A DNA stretch of 64,000 nucleotides from Deroplatys truncata (GCA_030765065.1 CM060975.1:261897816-261961815); one strand, 5' to 3'; positions 34,576-47,427 are shown, counted from the stretch's first letter. Program-made: numbers and translations. Notes: generated from the letters alone by a model not told the origin.

Positions 34576-35636
34576 TTTACTTTCTCTAACACCTACTAAC
34601 AGATGTAGAGGGACTATTGTATTAGATTAAAAAATTCCATAACTAGATTTCACCGGAAATACTTGTTTTGAGATCCCGAATCCAAGAAAAGTAGTTTCAG
34701 AAAAACCTCTGTGCCTGTAAACTTGGATATAAGTTCAGAACCTAAGAATGCAATAGGAATTTTTACAAAAATATTCCCTCCCTAAACTACTCTTTGTATG
34801 GCAAAGTTTTCCAGCATAACGACTGACTCTTGTTATTTTTCGAATAGTGTTTAACACTCATTCTTACTTCCTACGCACCACAGGTGGCGACATTGACGAT
34901 GCTTAAAATGAAATAAAATGATAATTCGAAAAGGGAATTTGGGAAAGAAACGTTCCAGATCTAAGCTTGTGGTACTTTCCAGACATTTGTCACTTATGAT
35001 GACTGAAAAACCGGGAAAGCAACTGTTAGAGGAACGATCTGGCAGGAGTTGAAATGCAGACCTCCCGTTCACCATTCTGTGCTTTAACTACTTCGACTAC
35101 CAGTGTCAATAAAGAATCTTAACGATTTAGGTTAAAATACTATATTAAAGCACTATACTATATTTAATCTCTATGCATGATCAATAAAATGTATACCTTG
35201 AATTTTCTGTGAACAGCCCTTGAAGTACTCCATTCGAAATTATTTTTCTATAGCTATTTATAACTCCTAAACCACAGGAAATGGAACCTACTACGCGAAA
35301 CATTTAGATCTTATTGAAAAACCCAACTTAAGAGACTTCAGCGATATCTGTTGCTGTGCTGTGAACTTTCCAATTGTTTATCATAACTTTGTGAAGCCTT
35401 TAGTTTCTCGTGATGTCATGCGAAGAGTTAAGAATTTCCAAATCCTTAAGTACCGATACCCGCAAGCATCTGACTTGTCACTTCAAACTCTGTATCCCTC
35501 TTTTGCCCTCAAAAACGTGTAATGCGACTACTTCTGCAAATGTTCATCTCGAGTAAAACTATGTATATCACTAGAAGGGATATAAAAACAAGACATGGTT
35601 AGTAGGGATGGTCGTATGAATGTAACACACATGCGG
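34576..35636 (+). repeat. Family R, old copy with SINE inserted
   Basis: Starts TTTACTTTCTCTAACACC and follows the family, in decayed form, to GGTCGTATGAATGTAACACA near 35620. A SINE-like insert of about 260 bp (34845-35105) interrupts it. The segment between the two family landmarks 'GACTGACTCTTG' and 'AACGATTTAGGTTAAAATA' is where the family normally reads continuously. Confidence 0.75.
34845..35105 (-). mobile_element. Probable tRNA-derived SINE
   Basis: The minus-strand head at about 35105-35035 has an A-box-like TGGTAGTCGAAGTAGTTAAAG and a B-box-like TTTCAACTCC. A body of about 190 bp follows. It lies inside a family R copy. No clear target duplication was seen, so the call is moderate. 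Confidence 0.55.
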
Positions 35637-35663
35637 CGTTGAAGTAGGTTTTATCTTTACGTT

Positions 35664-35788
35664 TTTTATAAGCCCCACGTTGGGCGCCAATTTGAAGTAT
35701 TTCTTTTTACGTTGTTATTTTTATTTACCCCACACTTTGGGAGCCAATTTGAAGTAATATAAGTTTAGGAGGAGTATTGTAGTTCTTA
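35664..35788 (-). repeat. LTR-retroelement leader with repeated primer-binding-like units
   Basis: Two tandem units at about 35671 and 35728 read, on the minus strand, AAATTGGCGCCCAACGTGGG and AAATTGGCTCCCAAAGTGTG, 57 bp apart. TTGGCGCCC-type strings occur after LTRs in many insect Gypsy-like elements, where they include the tRNA primer site. They lie on the downstream side (minus-strand sense) of the LTR-like repeat at 35789-36701, as expected. Confidence 0.5.
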
Positions 35789-36701
35789 TGTTCGGGAGCC
35801 GAAAGTAGTTGCAACCGCACGTATGGTACCCGGTAGCCTTCGCCCCAAATGTACTTTCCGGTGGCCTTTGCCCCAAATGTTTAAAAATATTAACTTTGTA
35901 ATTTAACTGTTTCTTTAAATATTATATATTTATGTTTGCCTCGAGTGTGTCAGTATTATTGTTAGAGACATGTTTCTATTTGCAGGGTTGTGGTGCGACT
36001 GAAGAATGTAAGCTTACAAAGATTATAATTTTACTTCACTCCTTTTATTAATGCTTGACACGATTTAAATAACACTTCACTGATATAGAGAGCTGTGAGA
36101 TTCTTTTATTAATTACTTGCACTTTTTAACAGGTAAACTATTTTCGTTTGACGCTGAATACGCATTACATTTCTCGAGGACGCATCTCGCGTCCGATTAG
36201 GAACACTGTCTACAACCAAGGCGTCCAGTTCTGAGCGCTGCCTATAAACATCTGACTTGATTTCTACCGCCAAATTTGTAACTTTCTATATTTCAATTTA
36301 TAATCGGCTAATCCTACTCCAATAGAATACCTTCATTTAACTAAAGCTTTTTTTTTTTGTTGTTGTTCATTGGCTATTCTATGAACTGTCACATAAATTA
36401 CATTATTACTTCCAAGAATGACCAGTAGCATTATTACACTTTCTTACTCATTATTGCCTCAAGATTACCTCATTGTTAGCAAATTTAACCTATTATTCTC
36501 ACAGCTCCTACATTATTAAATTACGTAATACATTCACCTAACATTATTGAACATGTATACAATAGTATAAACATATATAATGACTGTAATATACGCTTTT
36601 TATATATTTTTACATACACACATTGCTTTCAGGCGGGCTGTTATTGAATTTATATTATATAATTAGACTGAAATCATTTAAGTGTTAAAAATTCTGCCTC
36701 A
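35789..36701 (-). mobile_element. LTR-like repeat, family L2, copy 1
   Basis: About 910 bp, sharing with 37699-38611 and 49583-50418 the segments TGTTCGGGAGCC (left), AGTAGTTGCAACCGCACGTA, CTTCACTCCTTTTATTAAT, GATTCTTTTATTAA and TTAAAAATTCTGCCTCA (right). In the minus-strand sense it starts TGAGGCAG and ends near CCGAACA. It carries an AATAAAAGGAGTGAAG segment usable as a polyadenylation signal and is followed by a primer-binding-like leader. No coding domain is attached. Confidence 0.65.
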
Positions 36702-37698
<997 letters not shown>

Positions 37699-38611
37699 TG
37701 AGGCAGTATTTTAACACTTAAAGATTTTAATAAAATTATATACATATACATTTGAATAACAGCCCGCCTTAAAACAATATGTGTATGTAACAATATCTAA
37801 AAAGTGCATATTACAGTGATTGCATATGTTTATATTATTGTATCCATGTGTAATAATGTTATGTGAATGTATTACGTATTTAATAATGTAGGAGTTGTGA
37901 GAATAATACGTTAAACGTTGCTAACAATGAGGTAACCTTGAGGCAATAATGAGTAAGGAAGTTTAAATGCTACTAGTCATTATTAGAGCAGCAATAATGT
38001 AAATTTTAAGACAGCTTAAAAATAGCCAATCAACAACCAGAAAAATCTTTAGTTAAATGAAGGTATTCTATTGGAGTAGGAATGGCCAATCACAGACTTG
38101 AAATACAGAAATTTACAAGTTTAGACGGTTGAAATCAATTCAGTTGCCTGCAAACAGTGCTCATATCCAGACGTGTTACCTGCAGACAGTGATTGTAACC
38201 GGATGCGTGATGCGCCCTCGGGAAATTTTATACTTATTTTGAGTGAGACAAAAATAGTATACGCGTTAAAAAAGTGCAAGTATTAAATAAAAGAATCTCG
38301 CAGCTCTCGATATCAGTGAAGTGCTATTTAATTTGTGTCAAGGATTAATAAAAAGGAGTTAATTAAAACTTAAAATCTGTGTAAGCCTACATTCTTAGTC
38401 GTACCAAAACCCTGCCAAGATACACGTGCCTCTAACAAATACTGACGCAGCCGAGGCAAACATAAATATAATATCTAAAGAAACAGTCAAATTACAAAGC
38501 TAATATTTTTACACTTGGGGTGAAGGCTACCGGAAACTGTTTACTATACGTGCGATTGCAACTACTACAAGTTCGACTCCCCAACAGTTGAAATATAATA
38601 CAACTCCTTCA
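37699..38611 (+). mobile_element. LTR-like repeat, family L2, copy 2 (inverted)
   Basis: Plus-strand orientation: begins TGAGGCAGTATTTTAACACT and ends with GTTCGACTCCCCAACA at 38586. Similarity to copy 3 extends to about 38611 (TTGAAATATAATACAACTCC). It is opposite in orientation to copy 1. No target duplication was found at its ends. Confidence 0.65.
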
Positions 38612-40270
38612 ATACTAACTACCTCATTATATCGTGATTATGTTTGAAAATGAATTAATCTCAATGCGAATAAAATAATGAAAAATATATTTATCAATTA
38701 ATTTATATTCTTTTAGCAAAATAATTGAAATATGAATTGTATAAATGCACATTCAGATTAAGCAAAATAACAGTATCAGTCTAATAAAAAGCAAAATTAA
38801 GATTAAAAGCTATTAAAGTGTTAATTTATACATTTTGGATTTTGAAGTATGTTTCTCATGTGTACAAGGAAGTTGAAGCAATTAATACGTACATGGGCAT
38901 TCTTAAGTTTAGTACTAATATTTCTGTGTTAGTAACTGATTATTTATAAACTTTTCACAGGTTGGTATATCCTCTATGTCCATGGTTCAAGCTCTATTTC
39001 TGGCTACATACTACAAGTGCTAAATGTAAAGCTAAAGGTAAGTGTGATAAAACAAAACCCTACTATTGTATTAAAACTGTAATGCTTCAAAAGCACAGCC
39101 TTTTTTATAGTTGTAAGTGTGGCATACTTTGAATTGGAAAATGATATACGCGGCTTCGCTGTGTTACCGAATAGAAAAAAATATATTGGCAGTGAAGTTC
39201 AGAAATTGTGTATGGATAGTGGAAGTGAATACTTATATTAGCACTATAAAACATTAATTCAGCTTTAGATACTGTTTCTAGCAATATTCAATTTCTTTAT
39301 AGCGTTTACTTTGTTACAAATTTTAATTGTGAAACACCCATTGAGTTCCAAAAGCACATTTTTAACCCTGGTACATTTTTGATTGAAATGCATATACCGT
39401 TCGGATGTGTGTGCGTGCGTGCAAGACATTGCGTTTTCATGGAAGTGCTTAATGGTTAATGAAAATAAACCAAAATCGAAACACACGATTTTCAATTTGA
39501 ATGGAATAATTAATGAAAATCAATATTCTATCTTAAACGTTTACATATCCTGCATTTAATGTAAAAACCAACACATATAGTACTTTATAATTATTTAATA
39601 TAAAACGTTCAGGTGCTTATCGATACCTTGTTAAATACGTCTTTATATTTAAAAATGTCAAGAAATATAGTTAAACAAAATTAAATAGTATTATTTAAGT
39701 ATTTGTGAAATAAGACGAATACTTAAATTATCCCATTTTTACTTATTCATTCAATAAAAGGAAGTAAGAATACGTAGAATGTTGTTAATGATGTGTATGC
39801 GGAAGGTAAAGTATCGGATGATAAACGCCAGAAATAATTGCAGTGGTGTGAGGCGTGTGTGTGGTCAGTAATTTAGCCGCTTTTGTGGCGTCAACTTCCG
39901 TCTAGGACTCTTGAGTGCTAATGTGTAACTTTTTACGCAAAATATACAAAAACAATCTCTGATATCACTATTTAGGGAGTTTATAGATAAATTAAAACGT
40001 CTACAATTTCCCAGTTTTAAGTATTTTAAGTCCTGCTTTACTGTCTTTGACTGAAAGCTAGTAAAGATACACCATATGCTTAATAAAGTACAGAAATATC
40101 GAGTGATCCGGGATATGGATATTAAATACACCCACAACATCTTACTTTAACATTTTTTGTAAGTTTTGCGTTCTGTATATACCGGCAGTGTTTTTAATTA
40201 TGAAAGCCTTATCGTTTACGGTTGTTACATGAATTTGCTGTATAATATTCATAGAATGTGACTTTCTCCA
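38612..40270. other. Stretch without recognised gene apart from the candidate exon
   Basis: AT-rich. Minus-strand ORFs at 39265-39495 and 39865-40140 show no family signature. The only notable signal is the candidate exon at 38961-39037. Confidence 0.35.
38961..39037 (+). other. Candidate 77-bp internal exon
   Basis: Flanked by a good acceptor (pyrimidine-rich AAACTTTTCACAG at 38948-38960) and a near-perfect donor (AAAG|GTAAGTG at 39037/39038). Two of the three frames are open throughout. Skipping two bases gives a 25-codon frame reading WYILYVHGSSSISG onward that ends exactly at the splice site. I do not recognise the peptide. It may be an exon of a host gene, a non-coding RNA exon or chance. 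Confidence 0.25.
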
Positions 40271-40283
40271 ACTTTCACTGTCT

Positions 40284-40308
40284 CTTCACTTCACTTCACT
40301 TCACTTCG
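40284..40308. repeat. (CACTT)n microsatellite
   Basis: Five tandem copies of a CACTT/CTTCA pentamer, followed by related degenerate sequence. It lies within the transcribed side of the minus-strand promoter at 40553-40596. Confidence 0.85.
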
Positions 40309-40552
40309 CTACGTTCTCGCTCTCATTTCACGAATGTAATCTAGTAATTGCGTAATGAAATATACGCGAAACATCTTCCTCCTTCCGCTTCACTCGCTTG
40401 GGAGTCGAACATAAAACCTCTCTAATCTCTCGCAGCAACACTCGCTGTGCGACACAACTAGCATTGCAACCTCACTCGGAAAACTTATGTCGCATCAAGA
40501 ACAATTCACTTTCTCACTTACAAACTGGTTGACTCACTCGCGAGCACGCTCG

Positions 40553-40596
40553 CTTATATAGTCGCTGGAGTTTTCGAGAGAGTTCTAGAATTTTCG
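40553..40596 (-). promoter_or_regulatory. Heat-shock-type promoter: five-unit HSE next to a TATA box
   Basis: 40572-40596 on the plus strand reads as five contiguous pentamers, TTTCG AGAGA GTTCT AGAAT TTTCG. These alternate as nTTCn, nGAGn, nTTCn, nGAAn, nTTCn, with one mismatch to the heat shock factor consensus. Twelve bases away, towards lower coordinates, is TATATAAG on the minus strand (40560-40553). The order HSE then TATA directs transcription leftward, with a start expected near 40530. Upstream at 40643-40663 is an inverted repeat TGGCCC...GGGCCA around a CCAAT. The leader region (40280-40530) is GC-richer than its surroundings. I found no heat-shock protein ORF within the next kilobase. 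It could be the promoter of a gene with an intron in its leader, or of a retroelement. Confidence 0.5.
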
Positions 40597-40663
40597 TGAG
40601 GCGGGAGAAAGAAGGTTGCTCTCGATCTCGCTTCTCTTCCGCTGGCCCAATAAGTTCGGGCCA

Positions 40664-41689
40664 TAAACGCGTCACAATAAGCTAAGTTTAGAATGGAAAT
40701 GCAGATACAATTCTAAAGCACTTTGTAGATAAACGTTCTATACATTTCAGCTGTATTTTTTAAATAAACAAGTTTATTATTAACTAGATATAAAGTATAC
40801 TTGCATATATAAAAGGAGACCAACAAGAAAAGAGATGTAAGCAAATCTGTAGATTTATATTCTTGAAATTACGTGCACCATATGGACTCCTCATTAAAGA
40901 AGTTTTATTTTTTAACAAATCTGTGATGAGTGGTTTGTTTTTGTTTAAGTAATTGTACTTCACTTCTTGTCACACCTTGGAGGATTAATATCTACCTTAA
41001 CACATAAGGTAAATGTGATTTTCATTGAATCCAATAGCCAATGGCCAAAATATTTTTTCATCTAGTAATTGTTCTTTTATACATTTTATTTGATAAAAGA
41101 ATTAGGAGAATTTAGTTTACAACTATATTTTAAAACATCTTTTACGTGCAATTTTTAATCTCTCTAATTGCATCTTTGGTTTTTCCTCCTTTTAAGCATT
41201 ATGTGACCCACTGTTTTACAAAGAATTCGATTATATTCAGTTCAGTGATAACAAAAGTGCTCCACTTTCGCAATATGCATCAGGTAAAAGCATCCAGCAA
41301 CAAGTCGTAAGTTGAGGAGGGCCAAGAGTTTTTTGGAAGATTAGTCTTAATTGTATTTTTCCTGTTCTGTTTTCATTTTCTTTCAGTTTCTGCCGAACGA
41401 TCTCCAAATTTCTCTTTTGGTTTACAGTCCCAACGCTTGTTTTCATTCCTTCTACACTCTTTGCCTGACTTTAAGTTTTGCAGATGAGAATCTTTGCATC
41501 CCTGAGTTATTAAAATATATTTTGGACACTAAAATGGCAATCAAAGTTGCAAAATTACTTCCACTTAAGAAGCCTACCTACTAAAAATGTGACAGACCTG
41601 TTTCTTATTGTAATGTCCCACATTGCAAAAACACGTACTATTTACAGGAGTAGGTGCATCAGGTAATGAAGTTACATGAAAACGAATCC
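40664..41689. other. Stretch without recognisable gene
   Basis: A good pyrimidine tract and AG (TTTTCATTTTCTTTCAG, ending 41386) resembles a splice acceptor, but no matching donor follows within a plausible exon, so I do not call it. ORFs at 41237-41446 and 41351-41584 have no signature. Confidence 0.35.
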
Positions 41690-42150
41690 CACATCCCCAA
41701 AAACTGTTTATTAAGAAGGTAAAGCGCTAATAGCAGAAAAATCGGATAAAGCCATTCAAATTTTCACACACATCTACCTAACAAAAGCCCAAATTTTGAG
41801 GTAGCGCAAACAACTTAGGAAGGTAATTGCTTAATTACAAGGACATGGACCCTTCAGGAAACATCTCCAAAACTATGAAGTGCTTTGACAGCAATCCTCT
41901 TTGCCGCCTCTGAAAATAATCAGTAGAAACTCCTGAACACCTGCTTCTAGAATATTAATACCTAGAAGGACGCAGATTTAAAATCTTCGAAGGAGCTAGA
42001 CCATCAGAACAAGAAGATAAAGACGTTATAAGAAAACATCTAAAATAGTTTTGAAAAGATAGATGTGTAGCTATGAAGATGCCCGGGAGCGCACAAAAAG
42101 CCTAAGGTTGAGGTGCCTTGTGTCTTCGACAGCTACCATATCAAATAAAT
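41690..42150 (+). pseudogene. LINE Pol C-terminal (RNase H/tail) fragment
   Basis: Translations in shifting plus-strand frames give IAEKSDKAIQIFTH, LQGHGPFRKHLQNYEV and then VETPEHLLLEY with LEGRRFKIFEGARPSEQ. The GHGPFRKHL and TPEHLLLEC-like strings are characteristic of the region after the reverse transcriptase and RNase H in Jockey/R1-type LINE proteins of insects. Multiple stops and frameshifts make it a dead 5'-truncated copy. A short 3' UTR-like stretch follows to about 42150. Confidence 0.75.
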
Positions 42151-42572
42151 ACGATATAAAATCAAGAAGATAAAAGCATTTTCAAATTGTCTGGATTATA
42201 TTTGGAGCGACCGGTAGATAGGTATCTAAAATAGGGAGATCTAACAACCTTGTTGTATAGCACATTAAAAATAGTCTATATAGAAGAATAAATTTCTTTG
42301 CTGCCTTATTAGAAAATTTTTCACACTACAAGAATTAATAAATGAATATACTGTTTTGTTGTAAAGAACTACATACCAAATGTATCCTCTTAGCTCTAAT
42401 ATGTATTAGCAGTCATCAACAACGTAGCAGTAGTAGTTCAAAGTTACTCACATAAGAAGGAACTCTTTCCACCAAATTTCACCAATTTCATCAAATACAG
42501 TACGAGAAATTAAGTCTTATATTAGCAGGTCTCATAATCGGTGGCCTATATATTTTAGTTTCAGTATGTTGA
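42151..42572. other. AT-rich stretch, no gene seen
   Basis: No ORF or repeat terminus recognised. It ends with the left target duplication of the next SINE. Confidence 0.4.
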
Positions 42573-42893
42573 TGGAAGGCGCCTCCCACCGAGGCGGCCC
42601 GTGTTCAATCCCAACTTATGCTAGACGAAGCGGCGACTAAGTGGCCTTTCTCCGGTTTTTCGGCCATTCATTTCACCAATTACTACACCATCACCTTTCC
42701 TTTCCTCCATTTTGCCTTAATTTCATAACATCATCTTCCTCACTTTCATACCTGGCTACGAACCGATCCCCCGTTCCGGGTTCTTCATTAGCTGATGCAA
42801 CGTCGTCTACTCCTCTACAGATCTCTGATCGTAGGCACGGTTCTAAGTCCTAGGGGTTGTAAGCTCTTCACACGAAGAGGGTAAATCGACTAA
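42573..42893 (+). mobile_element. SINE with truncated tRNA-like head and target duplication
   Basis: Starts near a partial tRNA-like head in which GGCGGCCCGTGTTCAATCCC contains the B-box, but the A-box is largely missing. It continues as a pyrimidine-rich body. An 8-bp direct repeat GTATGTTG lies at 42565-42572 and 42894-42901. The truncated head suggests 5' truncation at insertion, or a different head type. Confidence 0.75.
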
Positions 42894-42901
42894 GTATGTT
42901 G

Positions 42902-44842
42902 GTATATGTTCCGTTACTCATTCCAGTTATACCAGTATTGTAAAGATTTTGAAAAAAATTGAACATTGGTCCACATTTTCTTTAATGTATGTCAAGTGGA
43001 ACAGTATTGTAACAACTAATGATACATCCTATTTCCCTAGTTTCTACCACATTTCATCGGAGAATAGGGTACCTTATGCTTATCGAAATCTCCTCTATGG
43101 TTCACCAGTTTTCAATTGATCCACCTCTTTGGTTGACCCAGTTTTCTAGTAAAGGGCGCTGGTCGTCTTCTACTGCAATACAATGCTATTTCTGGAGGAA
43201 ACGTTGTTACATAACGTTGAAGAAATCTCGGATAATTTAAATGAATAAAGGATTGAACAATAGAATTCGCATGAATCTTTTTCTTCTGTGGTATGTTTTA
43301 TGAGCTTAGCATGCACTATTTTAAATTAATTCCTTAGAGATATTGAAAGATGTTCTGATAAAATTAATGAACGCAATTTTTTGAAGCACAATTACCGCTG
43401 AAATAAATCCCTAGTTGATATGTTCTACATTTTATGATAACGGAGTTTAGATCTTAATTTCGTCATTTTGTATATTTCTCTCGCATTTAGAATTCTAAAA
43501 CTAAGTTAAGCTTTTTATAATAACATCGTTAATACACACTTAAATATAATTGTATAGCCTAATATTCAATGAATATAAATTCGATTACAATTTCTTACTA
43601 AGCAGGGGAGAGTGAATCGAATAGGGATTTACGAAAATGACTACATTTGATTAAAAAATCAATGTAACGATATTTTCATGTTATGCAAATTGGGCTAACT
43701 ATTATACTTCAGCACTCGAAATATCATACTCCAATTGCTAATTCCAAAGTCTGACCTTTCCAGAGCTAGGAAATTACACTGGCTTTGTCCAAAAATGATT
43801 AGCCAAAAGTGCACGAATTCAAAATTGTTATGCCTGAATTTAATTTATCTTTTAGTAGGTCTGATTGCCGGGGGTTTGTAATCCTTGCTTTGTTTTAATT
43901 GTTTAAAGGTGAAAGGAAGGACTCTTGGGTAAAAACGATGGGAAATATATATTTACGTAAATTTAATAACAGGTTTAATATTTGAAGGGCTCGAGTCCAA
44001 GTAGGAATATTGTTACAGAAGTTAATAAAGAATAGCAAGGTAAATCTGCATGTGTGGAACTAAATAAGTTGAACAATGAGGGAAAATCAAAGCGTTTACC
44101 AACCGTGCTACTGAAATATATAATAGCATTTTAGCTCTTTTAATTTCAATTGTGTCTAAATAAAGCAACAAGTAGTATTCTGGACGTTTTACCCGCTTTA
44201 AACTTTAATTTTTATTCCTTTACTTTACAAATATTAATGTCCAGCCTCTCCTAAAGGTATCTGCTTCATAATGAAGAAAACTTTACAATAAAGTTTTCCT
44301 TTTTAGTTTTTATGGCGGGTAAGGAAAAGAGGCAATGACTGAACATAAGGAAGGTACTGTTCTTTTTGGGGGACAATGAGACCTCCAAGTGATTGCATTG
44401 CGGTGTTCGTTTGTTATATTAAACAATTTACTGAAATTACATAAAAAACTATTACGAAAATTAAACACCACCACTAAAACTAATGTAGTCCCCCGTATTG
44501 GAGCAACAAATTCGCAGCGGCGTCGGAATAACAGCATACCTTCTACTCTGCAACGGACTCGAGCTTACTCTTAAAGTGTCACTTTCCCGTGAATCTGCAA
44601 GACCAAGCGAGCTATTCCAAAAGTCTGCGAATTTTGAAATGATTCATAACGATTTTTCCCAGAATTCTGCGAGAGATAGAATAAAAATATTCATAAACTT
44701 TTCGATAAATTAATGGGTGGTACCCGATATTTAACCTCTGCTTCAATTTGCAGAATAAAAGGTTTATAACACTAATGCAGAATAACCTATTCCCCTCGAG
44801 GGCTCAAGTGCAAGCTCTTTTATGACTTAAAAAGTTTCGGAT
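42902..44842. other. Stretch without recognisable gene
   Basis: Short ORFs (43019-43240, 44310-44713 region, several frames) have no domain I recognise. I did not find repeat boundaries. Confidence 0.35.
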
Positions 44843-45655
44843 ATTACATTCTCTACCCACTATCATTTATTTTTGTATTATACACACCATTCCTACAGCC
44901 TTATTTTTCTATTCCCTTCATGTTAATCGAGATAATACTTTACAGATTTTGTTATGGGTACCAAAGATTGTAGGAAACCAAAGCGATACACAAATGTTTA
45001 AAGAGTGGGTCGCGCTTGGCTGGCCTCCAAATTCCAATTCAACTTCAAACGCAGCGCGAGAATCAACCAAATGTGACAGCATCTCAAAAATAGCGAATTG
45101 TTATTGAAAAACTCAAACCAATAATGGGTACATCGGAAATGGCTAATATTTTAAATAAATTGTGTGTGTTAAGAAGAGTGATCGGTAAGTTTTTGACTTT
45201 CTTACAGTTTGCTGGTTATACAAAATTATAAAAAATTCCTTCCAATTAAAGGACCTTACAGGATGTTTCCATAAGTTCAAAATATACATTTTATTTGCCA
45301 TGGCAAATTGAAAATTGTTGAGCCACTTCCGAGAAAATCGGAAATTTCGAGAAATGTTGCATGTAAAGTGTAGTTTGGTGTGAGAGATTTTCTTTAATAC
45401 TTTCATGCCATATCTTGAATATTTCGTAGATGTTGAACTTAAATCCAGTTTTGGTATTTATGTGACGTTTCGTGTTTGATTTATGATGTTCACTCATAAC
45501 AGACCGAGACAGGCGACCCGGACCGTTTTCTAAAAATGCTTTTTTGGGATTCAGGGGTCCGCAAAACCTTATTTCCATTAAACTCTCGGCATGGAATTTT
45601 TGGGTAAGATGCAATACTTCCTCTACTTACTAGGTAAGTGGCAGTGAAAGTAAAA
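44843..45655 (-). repeat. Family R, near full length
   Basis: Minus-strand copy from TACATTCTCTACCCACTATC on the left (3' end, decayed) through GTTAATCGAGATAATACTTT, TTTGCCATGGCAAATTG and AGTTTTGGTATTTATGTGAC to CTTCCTCTACTTACTAGGTA and GTGAAAGTAAAAAC on the right (5' end). ORFs on its minus strand are incidental. Confidence 0.8.
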
Positions 45656-45984
45656 ACACCAGTATTTCTACATTCTGAAAGAAAATAATAGGAAAAGAAG
45701 GATAATCCAGAAATAGTCATCGTCACAACTTACCTACTGAATTATTTTCCTACAGTTTGTCGAAGAAATCTTCATTGAATGTAATTAAATGAAGATACCG
45801 ATATGTTATACATTCTGAAAGCTGTACTAAGGCTTTTCAGCTTTTAACTGTTCCCATTATGATAATAGCAGGCTGCTAATCAACACTAGGGAATTGCTAA
45901 AATCGTAAGTGGTGTTTACACTGTGTGGTACATGCGTTTTAATAACATTCTATTAGCAACGTAAACCACTGTTTCTTAGAGGAC
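45656..45984. other. Stretch without recognisable gene
   Basis: Nothing recognised between the family R copy and the target duplication of the LINE-like element. Confidence 0.4.
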
Positions 45985-46003
45985 ATGTAACCTGGGGCTC
46001 GAG

Positions 46004-47123
46004 ATGGCGAAGAGGAAACATCGCAGAGTCGCCGAGCCTGCTAAAGCAGGAACCTCCTCTTCTGCCTCGGCTTCTACCGAGGGAACATCATCGCAGTCGC
46101 AGCTTCGTCGCCCGCCAGCGCAGCTTCGCCGCGACCGCGCCGGCAGTCGCCACCTCAATCACCGGCACCCACGCTGCCGATTCTGGGCGCTACCCAGTCG
46201 CCGCAGTGCCAGCCTGTGCCTCATGGGAGGTACAGTGCTGTCATCAGAGGGGTCCCGAGGGACCTGCCAGTCAGGTTCCTCACCACCGCAGCTCACCAGC
46301 AGTGGCCTTCTGCCTTGAAGGCCACCAGGATAATCGGAGCACAGGGACCAACTTCGCTCGTCAGGATGGAGTTTGCAGACCCTGGCGACTACGGAGCGGC
46401 CTTGAAGGCGGGCCTGCCCTTATTAGGGCGGTGCTTACGTATTGAGGCTAGCCGAGTAGAACACCAGGCTCCCTGCAGACGCTGCTGTGCCTACGGGCAC
46501 TGTGAAACGTCCTGCACGGCACAACCATGGTGCCACTACTGTGGCGCCTCCAGCACCACTGCTTCGTGCCAGCAGCACGACCTGCGCCACCGACGCCGCT
46601 ACTGCACAACTTGTGGAGGAACGACCCACTTCAACGGCCAGGCGCTCTGCCCCCTGTATCCTCGCAGGAAGGCAGCGCCGAAACCGCCTATCACCTCCAC
46701 ACCACCGCAGATGACACCACAACAACCACAGCTAACATCGGGAAATCACCAGTCACCGCAGAATCAACACCAGCACAGACGACACCACTTCAACCACAGC
46801 CACCATCCACTACATCAACAGACGCCAGAGAATCCTCACCGACACACTCAACCGAGGCGGTGACGCCGGAAGCCATTCAGGATCTTCATGCTGATTTCCT
46901 GAACGTCTTTGCCCGCTTAGCCGCTCTGGAAGAGACCATAGCAGATATTACAGAGCAACTCCAAGGACTTTCAGTTTACCAAACGCTGGCTGAAGTCAAC
47001 CATCAAGCCATCAACGAGTTTCCGGCCCGGCTGGAGAAAGTCTATGACCGACTCTACGCCGTGGAGCATAAACTCGACAACTTCCAGCAGCCGACCAGAA
47101 GGCATCAACGTCACCAACACTAA
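46004..47123 (+). pseudogene. Jockey/R1-type LINE ORF1 (gag-like, zinc knuckles), frameshifted
   Basis: The start ATG is 10 bases inside the element (MAKRKHRRVAEPAKAG). The reading moves from the frame of 46004 to that of 46216 somewhere in 46045-46200, and to that of 46527 in about 46625-46860, so two frameshifts break it. The domains in order are a basic and Ser/Pro-rich N-terminus, an RRM-like region (GRYSAVIRGVPRDLPV), and CCHC-type knuckles at about 46470-46660. The first knuckle is C-x2-C-x4-H-x4-C (CRRCCAYGHCETSC). Next comes a C-x2-C variant (CHYCGASSTTASC), then C-x2-C-x4-H-x6-C (CTTCGGTTHFNGQALC). After a Thr/Pro/Gln-rich linker, a coiled-coil-like segment (ARLAALEETIADITEQLQGL) lies near the C-terminus. 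ORF1 proteins of this type bind LINE RNA in ribonucleoproteins. ORF2 is absent. Confidence 0.88.
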
Positions 47124-47321
47124 CCTTACCATTGCCACCAGGAATCCTCTCTCATCCTCACCTTGAATTCGCCGCGGGGGCAGACTGGGCCTCGGTCAAG
47201 TCTGTCTCCCGGCAATAACTCCTTACTCCACTGGCGACCGCACTGCGGCCCAGCTTAACCATAACCTTGGACTGCGCGGGTGCTTTAGGCGGTACCGCAG
47301 CAAACCTTTCCTTTCAATCCG

Positions 47322-47427
47322 GTGGAGGAGATTTTAGCGGGTATGCCGACGCTTCGGTGAGTCTCACACTCTCAGTCCCGACTCCCATCGGGGCTGGGGT
47401 AAGTGATTAAATCATTTTCTCCTCCAC
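47322..47427 (+). repeat. Inverted repeat enclosing the LINE 3' UTR
   Basis: GTGGAGGAG at 47322-47330 is the reverse complement of CTCCTCCAC at 47419-47427, just before the A-tail. The same pair is kept in the minus-strand relative (5934-5942 and 6050-6058), although the sequence between differs. This fits a conserved stem at the RNA 3' end, possibly the recognition site for reverse transcription. Confidence 0.7.

Noticed and set aside
41351-41584. Exon after the strong acceptor at 41386
   Set aside because: No donor follows at a sensible distance and the ORF has no known domain.
46206-46445. Additional ORFs on both strands within the LINE ORF1 region
   Set aside because: Shadow frames of the GC-rich gag-like ORF1.
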